64,000 bases of DNA from Kineosporia rhizophila (GTDB taxonomy: Bacteria > Actinomycetota > Actinomycetes > Actinomycetales > Kineosporiaceae): assembly GCF_021277265.1 (NCBI RefSeq), contig NZ_JAJSOH010000016.1, positions 1 through 64,000 of the forward strand, in the 5' to 3' direction. The notes below the pieces were generated by a model that had not been told where the DNA came from, did not search any database, and saw nothing but the letters and a program-made list of their open reading frames with translations. The number at the start of each line of letters is the position of its first letter. The stretch's first letter is position 1. Shown piece by piece: positions 16,470-24,500 of this stretch. Made by a program: the position numbers and the translations under genes.

Positions 16470-16646
16470 GTCGCTGTCTCCCTGTTCGTGAGGTCCGACC
16501 GGTCCGCCGGGGCGCTGCTCGGCCCCGCTCACCAGTGATTCGAACGGGAGCGCGACGGATCGACATCGTCGCAAGAATTCCTTGGCGGCGGGACGGAACG
16601 GCGATGCAGGGGCCGGACCGCCCGCACCGGGGTTGCCAGGTCCGGC

Positions 16647-17666
16647 CTAACGCCAGCCCAGTTCGGGGGCCAGTTCCCGGACCACGGTTCCCAGCAGGTG
16701 GGCGTTGTAGTCGACGCCGAGCTGGTTGGGGATGGTCAGGAGCAGGGTGTCGGCCGCCGCGATCGCCTCGTCGTCGGCCAGCTCCTTGATCAGCTGCTCC
16801 GGCTCCCCCGCGTAGGTCTTGCCGAAGCGTGCCTTGCCGCCGTCGATCATGCCCACCTGGTCCTCGCCGCCGCGGGCCGAGCCGAAGTAGGCACGGTCCA
16901 GGTCGTTGACGATCGGGAAGATGCTGCGGCTGACCGAGACGCGCGGCTCGCGCTCGTGGCCGGCCGCCTTCCAGGCGTCGCGGAAGCGCTGGATCTGCTC
17001 GGCCTGCAGCTGGTGGAACGGCACTCCGGTGTCCTCGGTGAGCAGCGTCGAGCTCATCAGGTTCATGCCCTGCTGGGCCGTCCACTCGGCCGTGGCCCGG
17101 CTGCCCGCACCCCACCAGATCCGCTCGGACAGGCCGGGCGAGTGCGGCTCGATCCGGAGCAGCCCCGGCGGGTTGGGGAACATCGGCCGGGGGTTGGGCT
17201 TGGCGAAGCCCTTGCCCTTGATCACCTCACGGAAGCGCTGGGTGTGCTCGCGGGCCAGCTTGGAGCCGTCCGGGTCGCCCTCGGGCTCGTACCCGAAGTA
17301 GCGGTAGCCGTCGATGACCTGCTCGGGTGATCCCCGGCTGATGCCCAGCTGCAGGCGCCCACCGGAGATCAGGTCGGCCGCGCCCGCGTCCTCGGCCATG
17401 TACAGCGGGTTCTCGTAGCGCATGTCGATGACGCCGGTCCCCAGCTCGATCCGGCTCGTCCTGGCCCCGGCCGCGGCCAGCAGCGGGAACGGCGAACCGA
17501 GCTGGCTGGCGAAGTGGTGCACGCGGAAGTAGGCGCCGTCCGCCCCGGCCTCTTCGGCCGCGACGGCGAGCTCGATCGACTGAAGAAGGGTGTCGGCCGC
17601 CGTGCGGGCCTGCGAGTACCGGGTGTCCGACCAGTGGCCGAAGGACAGGAATCCGATCTTCTTCAT
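16647..17666 (-). CDS. LLM-class flavin-dependent oxidoreductase
   Basis: This encodes 339 residues from ATG at 17666 (MKKIGFLSFGHW). It is a bacterial-luciferase-like TIM barrel using FMN or F420. Signatures: LAVAAEEAGADGAYFRVHHF, the cofactor loop IELGTGVIDMRYENPLYMAEDAGAADLISGGRLQLGISRGSP, and IWWGAGSRATAEWTAQQGMNLM. The substrate is unknown. It is divergent from the mycothiol-dependent-type enzyme, and a 31-bp palindrome lies between the two starts. Confidence 0.9.
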   Translation of the reverse strand: MKKIGFLSFGHWSDTRYSQARTAADTLLQSIELAVAAEEAGADGAYFRVHHFASQLGSPFPLLAAAGARTSRIELGTGVIDMRYENPLYMAEDAGAADLISGGRLQLGISRGSPEQVIDGYRYFGYEPEGDPDGSKLAREHTQRFREVIKGKGFAKPNPRPMFPNPPGLLRIEPHSPGLSERIWWGAGSRATAEWTAQQGMNLMSSTLLTEDTGVPFHQLQAEQIQRFRDAWKAAGHEREPRVSVSRSIFPIVNDLDRAYFGSARGGEDQVGMIDGGKARFGKTYAGEPEQLIKELADDEAIAAADTLLLTIPNQLGVDYNAHLLGTVVRELAPELGWR

Positions 17667-17707
17667 GGCCCCAGTAACACCTGCGCGCGCCAAAACTTCC
17701 CACCCCG

Positions 17708-17738
17708 GACCGGCACCTCGTCGACCGAGGTGCCGGTC
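17708..17738. promoter_or_regulatory. 31-bp palindrome between divergent genes
   Basis: Perfect 13-bp arms GACCGGCACCTCG and CGAGGTGCCGGTC flank the centre TCGAC. It lies 42 bases upstream of the LLM gene and 16 bases upstream of the mycothiol-type gene, directly before a TAGGCT that could be a -10 box at 17741. The divergent position argues for an operator rather than a terminator. Confidence 0.7.
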
Positions 17739-17753
17739 GCTAGGCTCCCGGGC

Positions 17754-18542
17754 ATGACCACCTCTGCGGCCGAGATCATCACTGCCCTGCGCAGTGAGCA
17801 CGACGCCCTCGCGAGCGTCGTCGCCACACTTTCACCCGAGCAGCTCACCACTCCCTCCGGGGCCTCCGAGTGGACCGTCGCCGACGTCCTGTCCCATCTG
17901 GGCAGTGGCGCGGAGATCACGCTGGCCAGTCTGCGCGCGGGGCTGGGTGAGGCCGAGGCGCCCGGCGCGGACTTCAACCAGGGCGTCTGGGACCGCTGGA
18001 ACGCGCTGAGCCCGCAGGACCAGGCCGCCGGCTGGGCGCAGTCCGACGAGGCCCTGGTCGCCGCCCTCGAGGCCGTTCCGCAGGAGCGGCACGAGGAGAT
18101 CAAGGTGGACATGGGCTTCCTGCCCGAACCCCTGCCGCTCGCGACGTTCGCGGCCATGCGGCTGAGCGAGGTGGTTCCGCACACCTGGGACGTGCGCGCC
18201 GGCCTCGACGCGGGCGCGACGCTGCCCGACGGTTCCGCCGAGCTCCTGGCCCAGCACCTCAGCACCGACCTGGCCTTCCTGCTCGGGTTCATCGGAAAGC
18301 CCACGGCAACTGCGGAACCCGCTGTCATCGAGGTCGCGAAGACCTCGTACCACATCGTCCTCGACGAGAAGGCCCAGTTCACCACCGAGGCCCCGGCCGC
18401 GACGGCGAAGTTCACCGGGTCGCTCGAGGCGGCGCTGCGTCTGCTCTACGGTCGGCTGACCCCGGCCCACACCCCGAACGGCACCTCGGTCGACGGGAAC
18501 ATCACCCTGAACGAACTGCGGGCCGTCTTCCCCGGCTTCTGA
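17754..18542 (+). CDS. Maleylpyruvate isomerase-type (mycothiol-dependent-like) enzyme
   Basis: This encodes 262 residues from ATG at 17754. The N-terminal DinB-like four-helix bundle has LRSEHDALASVVATLSPEQL, ASEWTVADVLSHLGSGAEI, and the histidine in LSEVVPHTWDVRAGLD; these His residues would bind the metal. The C-terminal part is the MDMPI_C-like domain. Relatives use mycothiol as cofactor or conjugate, for isomerisation or detoxification. The -10-like TAGGCT eight bases before the start suggests a leaderless or very short 5' end. A strong terminator follows. Confidence 0.85.
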   Translation: MTTSAAEIITALRSEHDALASVVATLSPEQLTTPSGASEWTVADVLSHLGSGAEITLASLRAGLGEAEAPGADFNQGVWDRWNALSPQDQAAGWAQSDEALVAALEAVPQERHEEIKVDMGFLPEPLPLATFAAMRLSEVVPHTWDVRAGLDAGATLPDGSAELLAQHLSTDLAFLLGFIGKPTATAEPAVIEVAKTSYHIVLDEKAQFTTEAPAATAKFTGSLEAALRLLYGRLTPAHTPNGTSVDGNITLNELRAVFPGF

Positions 18543-18545
18543 CGG

Positions 18546-18576
18546 AAAGGTCTGCCCCGCACCGGGGCAGACCTTT
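18546..18576. terminator. Strong bidirectional terminator
   Basis: A perfect 14-bp stem, AAAGGTCTGCCCCG (18546-18559) and CGGGGCAGACCTTT (18563-18576), has a CAC loop. It lies between the convergent mycothiol-type gene and the RTX gene, with A/T-rich stem ends on both strands. Confidence 0.85.
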
Positions 18577-18582
18577 CACACA

Positions 18583-19446
18583 TCAGTTGGTGATGGTGTT
18601 GCTGCCCGTTCCGCCGGAGATGGTGTCGGTCCCCGGCCCTCCGGAGATGGTGTCGTTCCCGGAGTTCCCGAAGATCGTGTCGTCACCGCTGTTGCCGTAG
18701 ATCTCGTCGTGCTCACGGCCGCCGTACAGGAAGTCGTTGCCCTGGTCGCCGTAGATGAGGTCGTCGCCGTCGTTGCCGTAGATCACGTCGTCGTCGGCCC
18801 CGCCGTGCAGGCTGTCGCCACCGACGCCACCCTGGATCTCGTCCTCGCCGTCGCCGCCGCTGGCCATGGCCCGCCCGGCGACCAGGGTGATGAGGTCGTT
18901 GCCCTCGTCGCCGTGACCTTCCCCGCCACCTCCGATGTTGAGGGTGTCGGTGCCTTCGTTCCCGGAAACGACGGCATCGCGGAGGGGAGAACCGGTGTAC
19001 GTGTCGTTGCCGGCGTCCAGAGAGATCGCGTTGAAGTAAGTCGTGGTGCGGTTGGTGAATTCCACCGTGTCGTTGCCCGCCCCGAAGGAGATCTGACCGC
19101 TCGGCCAGTCCGAAGTGGTGCCGCCCACCACGTTCTCGATCTCGCAGACGACCTTTGTGAGGTCGGCGCTGTCGGGGTGCGCGCAGTTGGTCCCCGCCTT
19201 GATGTCCACCACGTCGTCGACCTCGTAGGTGTACACGCTGCGGTCTTCCGACAGCGACAGCACCACCTCGGCCTGGTTGCGCAGGTCGCCGCCCTCGTAG
19301 GTGAACAGGTTCAGCCGTCCGTCCCGTCCGGAGAGCTCTGCCGTGGCCGTGTCCCCGGCCGCGTGGGCGGGCGTGGCGAACAGACCGGCAGCGGCCAGGG
19401 AAGTGCTCCCGGCCAGGATGAACAGGCGGTTGCGGCGCAGGGTCAT
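18583..19446 (-). CDS. Secreted RTX-type calcium-binding protein
   Basis: This encodes 287 residues from ATG at 19446. A signal peptide (RLFILAGSTSLAAAGLFATP, then AHAA) is followed by a 100-residue N-terminal region containing one Cys pair (TNCAHP ... VVCEIEN). From about residue 135 to the end runs a ladder of glycine/aspartate nonapeptides of the GGxGxDxhx type (for example GDDLIYGDQGNDFLYGG, GDDTIFGNSGNDTISGG). These form a parallel beta roll that folds on binding Ca2+. No enzyme domain is present, so it may be a wall or matrix protein. Export is by the Sec/Tat route, not type I. Confidence 0.88.
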   Translation of the reverse strand: MTLRRNRLFILAGSTSLAAAGLFATPAHAAGDTATAELSGRDGRLNLFTYEGGDLRNQAEVVLSLSEDRSVYTYEVDDVVDIKAGTNCAHPDSADLTKVVCEIENVVGGTTSDWPSGQISFGAGNDTVEFTNRTTTYFNAISLDAGNDTYTGSPLRDAVVSGNEGTDTLNIGGGGEGHGDEGNDLITLVAGRAMASGGDGEDEIQGGVGGDSLHGGADDDVIYGNDGDDLIYGDQGNDFLYGGREHDEIYGNSGDDTIFGNSGNDTISGGPGTDTISGGTGSNTITN

Positions 19447-19613
19447 GCAGATACCTCCGACTTGGTACTCGTCATGTGTCGGTAACACCGTGCCAGGAAA
19501 GTACCCGGAAAACTGCCAAAAGCCCCGAAAGTGACACGTACGACATCGGCGTCGCTCTTGGGAAGCACCGACGTCATCGAATTGGGGGCCACTCACCGAG
19601 CGCGGGGGATGCG

Positions 19614-20807
19614 TTGCCGGACAGAGATTTTGGACGCCTGTACTGGGCACACACGGTCAGCTCACTGGGTACGGCGCTGGGTTCCGGGGCGCTCCCGCTG
19701 ATCGCCGTCACGGTGCTCGGCGTGGCTGCCTGGCAGGTTTCCGCGCTGGCGGCCCTGTCCGGGATCGCCGGCGCAGTCCTCGCGTTGCCGTTGGGCCACG
19801 TGATCGAGTACCGCCGCAAGCGACCGGTCATGGTGGCCGCGGACCTGTTCCGCTTCCTGGTCATCGCGACTGTGCCGGTCGCGATCTGGGCCCAGTGGCT
19901 GACGTTCGCCCAGCTGTGCCTGGTCGCGGTGCTCACCAGCGCGGCCACGATCGCGTTCGGCGCCGCTGGTGGCGCGCATCTGAAGGCTCTCGTCGCTCCC
20001 GGGCAGCTGCACATCGCCAACAGCAGGTTCGAGTCGGCTTCCTGGACCACTACGACCGTCGGTTCCTCGGCCGGTGGCTTCCTGATCAGTACCCTCGGCT
20101 CCGGGACGACTCTGGCGCTGGACGCCCTGTCCTACCTGGTCTCGGCCTGCTGCATCCTTCGCATACGTCGACCGGAACCAGTTCCGCCGCCCAGCCCTTC
20201 GCGCATGAGCGGCCGGGATCTGGTCGCTGGGTGGGCGTATGTGCGGAGCCGGCCCGATCTTCGCGCCCTGCTGGCCAATGCGCTGCTGTTCGGGGCCGGG
20301 ATCATGGCGGCCGCCCCTCTGACCGCCGTGCTCATGCTGCAGGACCTGGGGCTTTCGGCCTGGCAGTACGGTCTGGTGCTCGGTCTCCCCTGCCTGGGCG
20401 GCATTCTCGGTTCGGCGCTGACTCCCCGCCTGGTCGCACGCTTCGGATTCGGAAGTCTCTTGCTGGGCGCCGGAGCCCTGCGGACGGTGTGGCTGCTGCC
20501 CTTGCCCTTCGTCCCACCGGGGACAGCCGGCCTGGTTCTGCTGATCGGCGCCGACTTCGGCCTGCTGGTGTGCGCAGGCGTGTTCAACCCCCTGTTCGCG
20601 ACATACCGTGCCCAGGCAGTTGACGACCAGTATCTGGCCCGGGTGATCACGGCCTGGGCCATCAGCTCCCGCATCGCCCAGCCCACGGCCATCGCCGCCG
20701 GTGGGGTGCTGGCCGCGCTCGTCGGCCTGCGCCCCACGCTGCTGGTCGCCGCCGTGGTCACCCTGCTCAGCGCGGTCGTCCTGCCCTGGCGATCGGTGGG
20801 CCCGTGA
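19614..20807 (+). CDS. MFS transporter
   Basis: This encodes about 397 residues from TTG at 19614, which has GCGGGGGA five bases upstream. An earlier in-frame start would add about 46 residues without family likeness. The opening DRDFGRLYWAHTVSSLGTALGSGALPLIAVTV and the loop HVIEYRRKRPVMVAADLFRF (the motif-A loop between helices 2 and 3) mark an MFS_3/EntS-like exporter. Eleven to twelve hydrophobic helices can be traced, including SSAGGFLISTLGSGTTLALDAL. It is probably an efflux pump for a small molecule. No dedicated regulator is adjacent. Confidence 0.87.
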   Translation: MPDRDFGRLYWAHTVSSLGTALGSGALPLIAVTVLGVAAWQVSALAALSGIAGAVLALPLGHVIEYRRKRPVMVAADLFRFLVIATVPVAIWAQWLTFAQLCLVAVLTSAATIAFGAAGGAHLKALVAPGQLHIANSRFESASWTTTTVGSSAGGFLISTLGSGTTLALDALSYLVSACCILRIRRPEPVPPPSPSRMSGRDLVAGWAYVRSRPDLRALLANALLFGAGIMAAAPLTAVLMLQDLGLSAWQYGLVLGLPCLGGILGSALTPRLVARFGFGSLLLGAGALRTVWLLPLPFVPPGTAGLVLLIGADFGLLVCAGVFNPLFATYRAQAVDDQYLARVITAWAISSRIAQPTAIAAGGVLAALVGLRPTLLVAAVVTLLSAVVLPWRSVGP

Positions 20808-20848
20808 ACAACGGCGTGAGCCAGTTGCCCTGCGCAGGCCCCGGAACC

Positions 20849-20888
20849 GACGATCGTGACCGGATCCGCCGACCCGGCCACGATCGTC
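20849..20888. terminator. Convergent hairpin terminator
   Basis: GACGATCGTGACCGG (20849-20863) pairs with CCGGCCACGATCGTC (20874-20888), with one mismatch. It lies between the MFS gene and the convergent anti-sigma-like gene. Confidence 0.7.
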
Positions 20889-20894
20889 CTCGGA

Positions 20895-21944
20895 TCAGTC
20901 CCGGTCGCTACACCCGAGCGCCGTGGTGGACTCCGAGACCCCTTCCCGGGCCGCGACGCTGTTGGCCGCCTGGGTCACCTGGAGGGCGATGTCCGGTGCC
21001 TGGTCGTCGATCTCCTGCAGCAGTGCCCACTCCCGGTTGCCGTCGAGTGCCCGGTCGACGCCGGCCATGGTCTTCTCGTCGTCCTGGGCCCGGGCCTGCT
21101 CGTAGCGGTCCAGCCAGGCGCAGCTCACCGTGACCAGGACGTTGCTGCCGAACTGGTGGCGGTCCTGGGTGAGGCCGGACATGAGCGATGCGAGGTCGAA
21201 CCCGGGGGGAAGGGTGATGTCGGCGAGCATTTCCCGGGCCGTGGCCGCGGAACGGTCGGCGTTCACGAAGCGTTCGCCCAGGGTTGCCTCCCACTGGTCA
21301 GGGGGCAACACCTGAAGTTGGCTCAGCACCGAGAGGAAGTCCTTGCGTTCCCGGATGCCGTGAACCTTCACGGTGACGAGCATGTCGCCGGCCGGGATGA
21401 ACGCCTCCTGGTTGAGCGCGTCCTCCAGCACGGTCGCCTCCTGCCCGAACACGGTCAGCGGCGGCGCCGGACGCATCTCGCTCGTGCGTGCGGCCAGCAC
21501 CTGGTCCCGGACCCTGATCGGCACCCACGAGATAGTGGTCGTCCGATCGCCCTGGACGAAAGTCTGGCTGCCGTCGGTCACCGCACCCTGGTAGAGCGAG
21601 GTCGGTTGCCACTGGGGGTCTTTCAGGAAGAGATGAGGATTGCCGTCGACCTCGAGCCTCTCCTGCGGCAGAGGGGCGGCCGGGGCGGCCGGGTCCTGCT
21701 TCTGGAAGAGCAGGATCGGCACGGCGGCCGCCACGGCCACGACGGCGGCCGCGGCCACCAGCCACCGGGTGCGGTGAGTCGGGTTACGGCGCAGCGGTAT
21801 CGGCGTGACGTCGGTCTCGAGGGTTTCCTCGGCGGGGCTGGACATGATCTCCTCAAGGAGTCGTTGCCCGGCGTCGTGGAACCGCGAGGGTGACGACACG
21901 GGCCGGGCCCGGCGCATCAGGTCCTCGACCTGGCGATCGTTCAT
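20895..21944 (-). CDS. Membrane protein coupled to an ECF sigma factor
   Basis: This encodes 349 residues from ATG at 21944, overlapping the sigma stop in an ATGA. The cytoplasmic N-terminus (about 70 residues, MNDRQVEDLMRRARPVSS) precedes one membrane helix (WLVAAAAVVAVAAAVPILLF). The outer domain of about 255 residues has a single late Cys (VTVSCAWLDRYEQA) and another near the C-terminus (ALGCSDRD) that could form a disulfide. The topology matches anti-sigma factors or sigma-linked lipid/wall sensors, but no zinc anti-sigma motif is seen. It is unrelated in sequence to the partner at 10917-12299. Confidence 0.75.
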   Translation of the reverse strand: MNDRQVEDLMRRARPVSSPSRFHDAGQRLLEEIMSSPAEETLETDVTPIPLRRNPTHRTRWLVAAAAVVAVAAAVPILLFQKQDPAAPAAPLPQERLEVDGNPHLFLKDPQWQPTSLYQGAVTDGSQTFVQGDRTTTISWVPIRVRDQVLAARTSEMRPAPPLTVFGQEATVLEDALNQEAFIPAGDMLVTVKVHGIRERKDFLSVLSQLQVLPPDQWEATLGERFVNADRSAATAREMLADITLPPGFDLASLMSGLTQDRHQFGSNVLVTVSCAWLDRYEQARAQDDEKTMAGVDRALDGNREWALLQEIDDQAPDIALQVTQAANSVAAREGVSESTTALGCSDRD

Positions 21945-22537
21945 GCCTTGGGGTCCCTTCTGGACGCGAGCGTTCGGTGGACACCCGTTACGTGTCCGGG
22001 GCCGGCCCGATCGTTCTTCTCCGCAGCGACATTCACCGCAGACAGGTCGGTCCGGCCGCGCATCCGGGCCCGGGCCCGGAACAGTCGCGAGCGCACCACC
22101 CGGGCCGGAAGATCCAGCAGCGCACCGATCTCGCGCGGGGTGAGCTGGTCCCACACGGTCAGCTCCAGCACCTCGCGATCGGTGTCGTCGAGCGCGGCCA
22201 GCGCGCTGTCCACCGCCATCACCTCGACCAGGTCGGCGGCCGGGTCGCCGGGCTCGTCGCGCAGCTCCAGCCGCAGCCGGGCGCCGAGCTGCACCCGGCG
22301 CTGCTCGCCCCGGGTGTGGTTGGCCAGGACCAGCCGAGCCACCCCGAAGAGCCAGAGCCGGGCCTGCGGGCCCGGCGGCAGCTCCTCACGCCGGCGCCAG
22401 GCCACCAGGAACGTCTCGGCGACCAGGTCGGCGGCGTCGTCCGGCCCCCCGACCCGGCGCTGCGCGTAGTTCAGGATCGCCGGGAAGTTGGCCGTGTACA
22501 GGCGCCGGAACGCGTCGTCGGCTGCAGGGTCCCTCAC
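21941..22537 (-). CDS. ECF RNA polymerase sigma factor
   Basis: This encodes 198 residues from GTG at 22537. Region 2 reads FRRLYTANFPAILNYAQRRV, GGPDDAADLVAETFLVAWRR. Region 4 reads LDDTDREVLELTVWDQLTPR and EIGALLDLPARVVRSRLFRARARM. A 30-residue tail follows region 4. It is coupled by a 4-base overlap to the membrane protein downstream. It is divergent from the cupin gene at 22665, which could be a target. Confidence 0.9.
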   Translation of the reverse strand: MRDPAADDAFRRLYTANFPAILNYAQRRVGGPDDAADLVAETFLVAWRRREELPPGPQARLWLFGVARLVLANHTRGEQRRVQLGARLRLELRDEPGDPAADLVEVMAVDSALAALDDTDREVLELTVWDQLTPREIGALLDLPARVVRSRLFRARARMRGRTDLSAVNVAAEKNDRAGPGHVTGVHRTLASRRDPKA

Positions 22538-22664
22538 GCCGTACTCATGTCCGGCCCGGGCCCGAACGTTCGCGACGGGTCCGCCGGGAGCACCAAACTC
22601 TGAGATAAGTGGCGAGGCCTACCGTGCGGCGGGACGACCTGACCCACCGAACCGGAGTCCTGCA

Positions 22665-23168
22665 ATGAGTCTGACACTGCCCCATCACCGTCCGTCCGGT
22701 CTGCACGTTCCCGCCGGGGAGGGCGAGACCAGGACGTTCTCCGGCGACGTCTACACGGTCAAGCTCGAGGCCGGCACCACCAACGGCTCGATCGGCCTGA
22801 TCGAGGCCTCCGTGCCGCCCGGTGGCGGTCCGCCGCCGCACGTGCACGAGCAGTCCGACGAAATCTTCTACCTGCTCAGCGGAGAACTGGAGTTCCTCGA
22901 CAACGACCGTACTTTTGTGGCCCGGGCCGGCGACCTGGTGTTCGTGCCGCGCGGCGGGGTGCACCGCTTCACCAACATCGGCGTGAAGGCCGCCAACATG
23001 CTGTTCCTGTACACGCCGGGCGGGCCGGAAGGACTGTTCCTGGAGGCCGGGGACGAACCGCAGCCGGGCGTCAGTGCGCAGCCGTGGGGGCCGGAGCGGT
23101 TCGACGAGCACATGACCGAGTTGTCCGCGAAGTACCGCAGCCCGGTGGTGCCGCCCTCCGGGTCCTGA
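22665..23168 (+). CDS. Cupin-domain protein
   Basis: This encodes 167 residues from ATG at 22665. It has a single conserved beta-barrel cupin with metal-binding motif 1 PPHVHEQSDEIFYLLSGELEF (two His and Glu) and motif 2 ARAGDLVFVPRGGVHRFTNIG (the third His). The layout resembles quercetinase-like or polyketide-cyclase-like small cupins; the substrate is unknown. No signal peptide is seen. It lies in the 127-bp divergent gap partner position to the ECF sigma gene. Confidence 0.88.
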   Translation: MSLTLPHHRPSGLHVPAGEGETRTFSGDVYTVKLEAGTTNGSIGLIEASVPPGGGPPPHVHEQSDEIFYLLSGELEFLDNDRTFVARAGDLVFVPRGGVHRFTNIGVKAANMLFLYTPGGPEGLFLEAGDEPQPGVSAQPWGPERFDEHMTELSAKYRSPVVPPSGS

Positions 23169-23246
23169 CCCCGGTCCTGAGCAGTTCATGGCTCAACCCT
23201 GCCCTGATCGAGCCGATGCACTCATCAGCGAGGGACGGGCGGGGAG

Positions 23247-24500
23247 ATGAGATCGCGGCGGACGCTGTTCCGGAGGGTGAGCACCGGCGTCCTTCTGTCA
23301 TGCCTGCTGCTCACCGGCGCAGCCGCGTGCGAGAAGGACGACACGGTCACGTCCGGGGCCACGGCCGACTCCCGGACGTACTCGCTGTGGGATCCGTACA
23401 CCCAGTTCACCAGCAGCTCCGAGTGGCCCCGCCTGGTGCAGCGGTGCGGGAAAGAGTCCGGGGTGAAGATCCGCCGCACCGGGTTCGAGACCACCCAGCT
23501 CACCGACAAGGCGCTCCTGGCGGCCCAGCAGGGCCACCCGCCGGACGTGCTGGTGGTGGACAACCCGGACGTCTCCAGCCTGGCCGAGGCCGGTGCCCTG
23601 GTCGACGCCGACGAGTTCGGGATGTCCACCACCGGCATGTCGGCCAACCTGCTCAGGGCCGGCCGGTACCAGGGCAAGATGTACGGGATCCCGGTCGGGG
23701 CCAACACCCTGGCCCTCTACTACAACAAGGCGATCCTGGAGGAGGCCGGCGTCGATCCGGCGTCGGTGCGCGACTGGGAGAGCCTGAACACGGCCCTGAA
23801 GAAGGTCGCCCGGACCGGGCGGATGGGGATCACCTTCTCCGCGACCAGCACCGAGGAGGGGACCTTCCAGTTCCTGCCCTGGTTCTGGGGAGCGGGCGCC
23901 GAACTGGGCCGGCTGGACTCCCCCGCGGCGGTGCGGGCGCTGTCGCTGTGGTCCTCCTGGCTGACCAAGGGCTACGCCCCGGTCGCGGTGATCAACAACT
24001 CGCAGTCCACCGCCTGGGAGGACTTCCTGACCGGGGACTACGCCTTCGTCGAGAACGGCACCTGGCAGCTGGAGAACGCGCGCGCCTCCGGCCTGAGCTG
24101 GGGCGTGATCGTGCTGCCGGGCGAGCGGGGCGGCATCGCCCCCTCGCCGATCGGCGGTGAGTTCATCACCGCCCCCCGCCAGGGGGACCCCGGCCGCTAC
24201 GAGGTCAGCCGCTCGATCATCTCCTGCCTGACTCAGGGGAAGAACGCCCTGGCCGCCGACACCGCGCTCACCTACATCGCGGCCCACCCCGAGGTGCAGG
24301 ACCAGCAGGTCGCCGCGCGTCCCTGGCTCGAGCCCTGGGTGAAGGCGGTGCGCTCGGCGCAGGGCCGCACCCAGGAGGACCTGATCGGTTCCCGGTACCG
24401 GGAAGTGTCGGCGGCTCTGTGGACAGCGGTGCAGGCCGTGCTGACCGAGGGCCGCGGCCCCGTGCCGGCGCTGGCCGCGGCCCAGGCGCGGCTCCAGTGA
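23247..24500 (+). CDS. Sugar-binding lipoprotein (ABC-type extracellular binding protein)
   Basis: This encodes 417 residues from ATG at 23247. A lipoprotein signal (VLLSCLLLTGAAAC, Cys28) predicts anchoring on the outer face of the membrane. The body is a family-1 solute-binding protein (UgpB/MalE type): GHPPDVLVVDNPDVSSLAEAGALVD, YQGKMYGIPVGANTLALYYNKAILEEAG, and WEDFLTGDYAFVENGTWQLEN. It would bind a sugar or sugar-like ligand. No permease or ATPase gene is nearby. Instead its TGA overlaps the GTG start of a membrane diguanylate cyclase (GTGA), so the two proteins are made together and may form a sensor. Confidence 0.92.
   Translation: MRSRRTLFRRVSTGVLLSCLLLTGAAACEKDDTVTSGATADSRTYSLWDPYTQFTSSSEWPRLVQRCGKESGVKIRRTGFETTQLTDKALLAAQQGHPPDVLVVDNPDVSSLAEAGALVDADEFGMSTTGMSANLLRAGRYQGKMYGIPVGANTLALYYNKAILEEAGVDPASVRDWESLNTALKKVARTGRMGITFSATSTEEGTFQFLPWFWGAGAELGRLDSPAAVRALSLWSSWLTKGYAPVAVINNSQSTAWEDFLTGDYAFVENGTWQLENARASGLSWGVIVLPGERGGIAPSPIGGEFITAPRQGDPGRYEVSRSIISCLTQGKNALAADTALTYIAAHPEVQDQQVAARPWLEPWVKAVRSAQGRTQEDLIGSRYREVSAALWTAVQAVLTEGRGPVPALAAAQARLQ

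Noticed and set aside
18600..19000. CRISPR-like repetitive block
   Set aside because: The repetition comes from the RTX nonapeptide codons in the calcium-binding protein. The units vary and there are no spacers.
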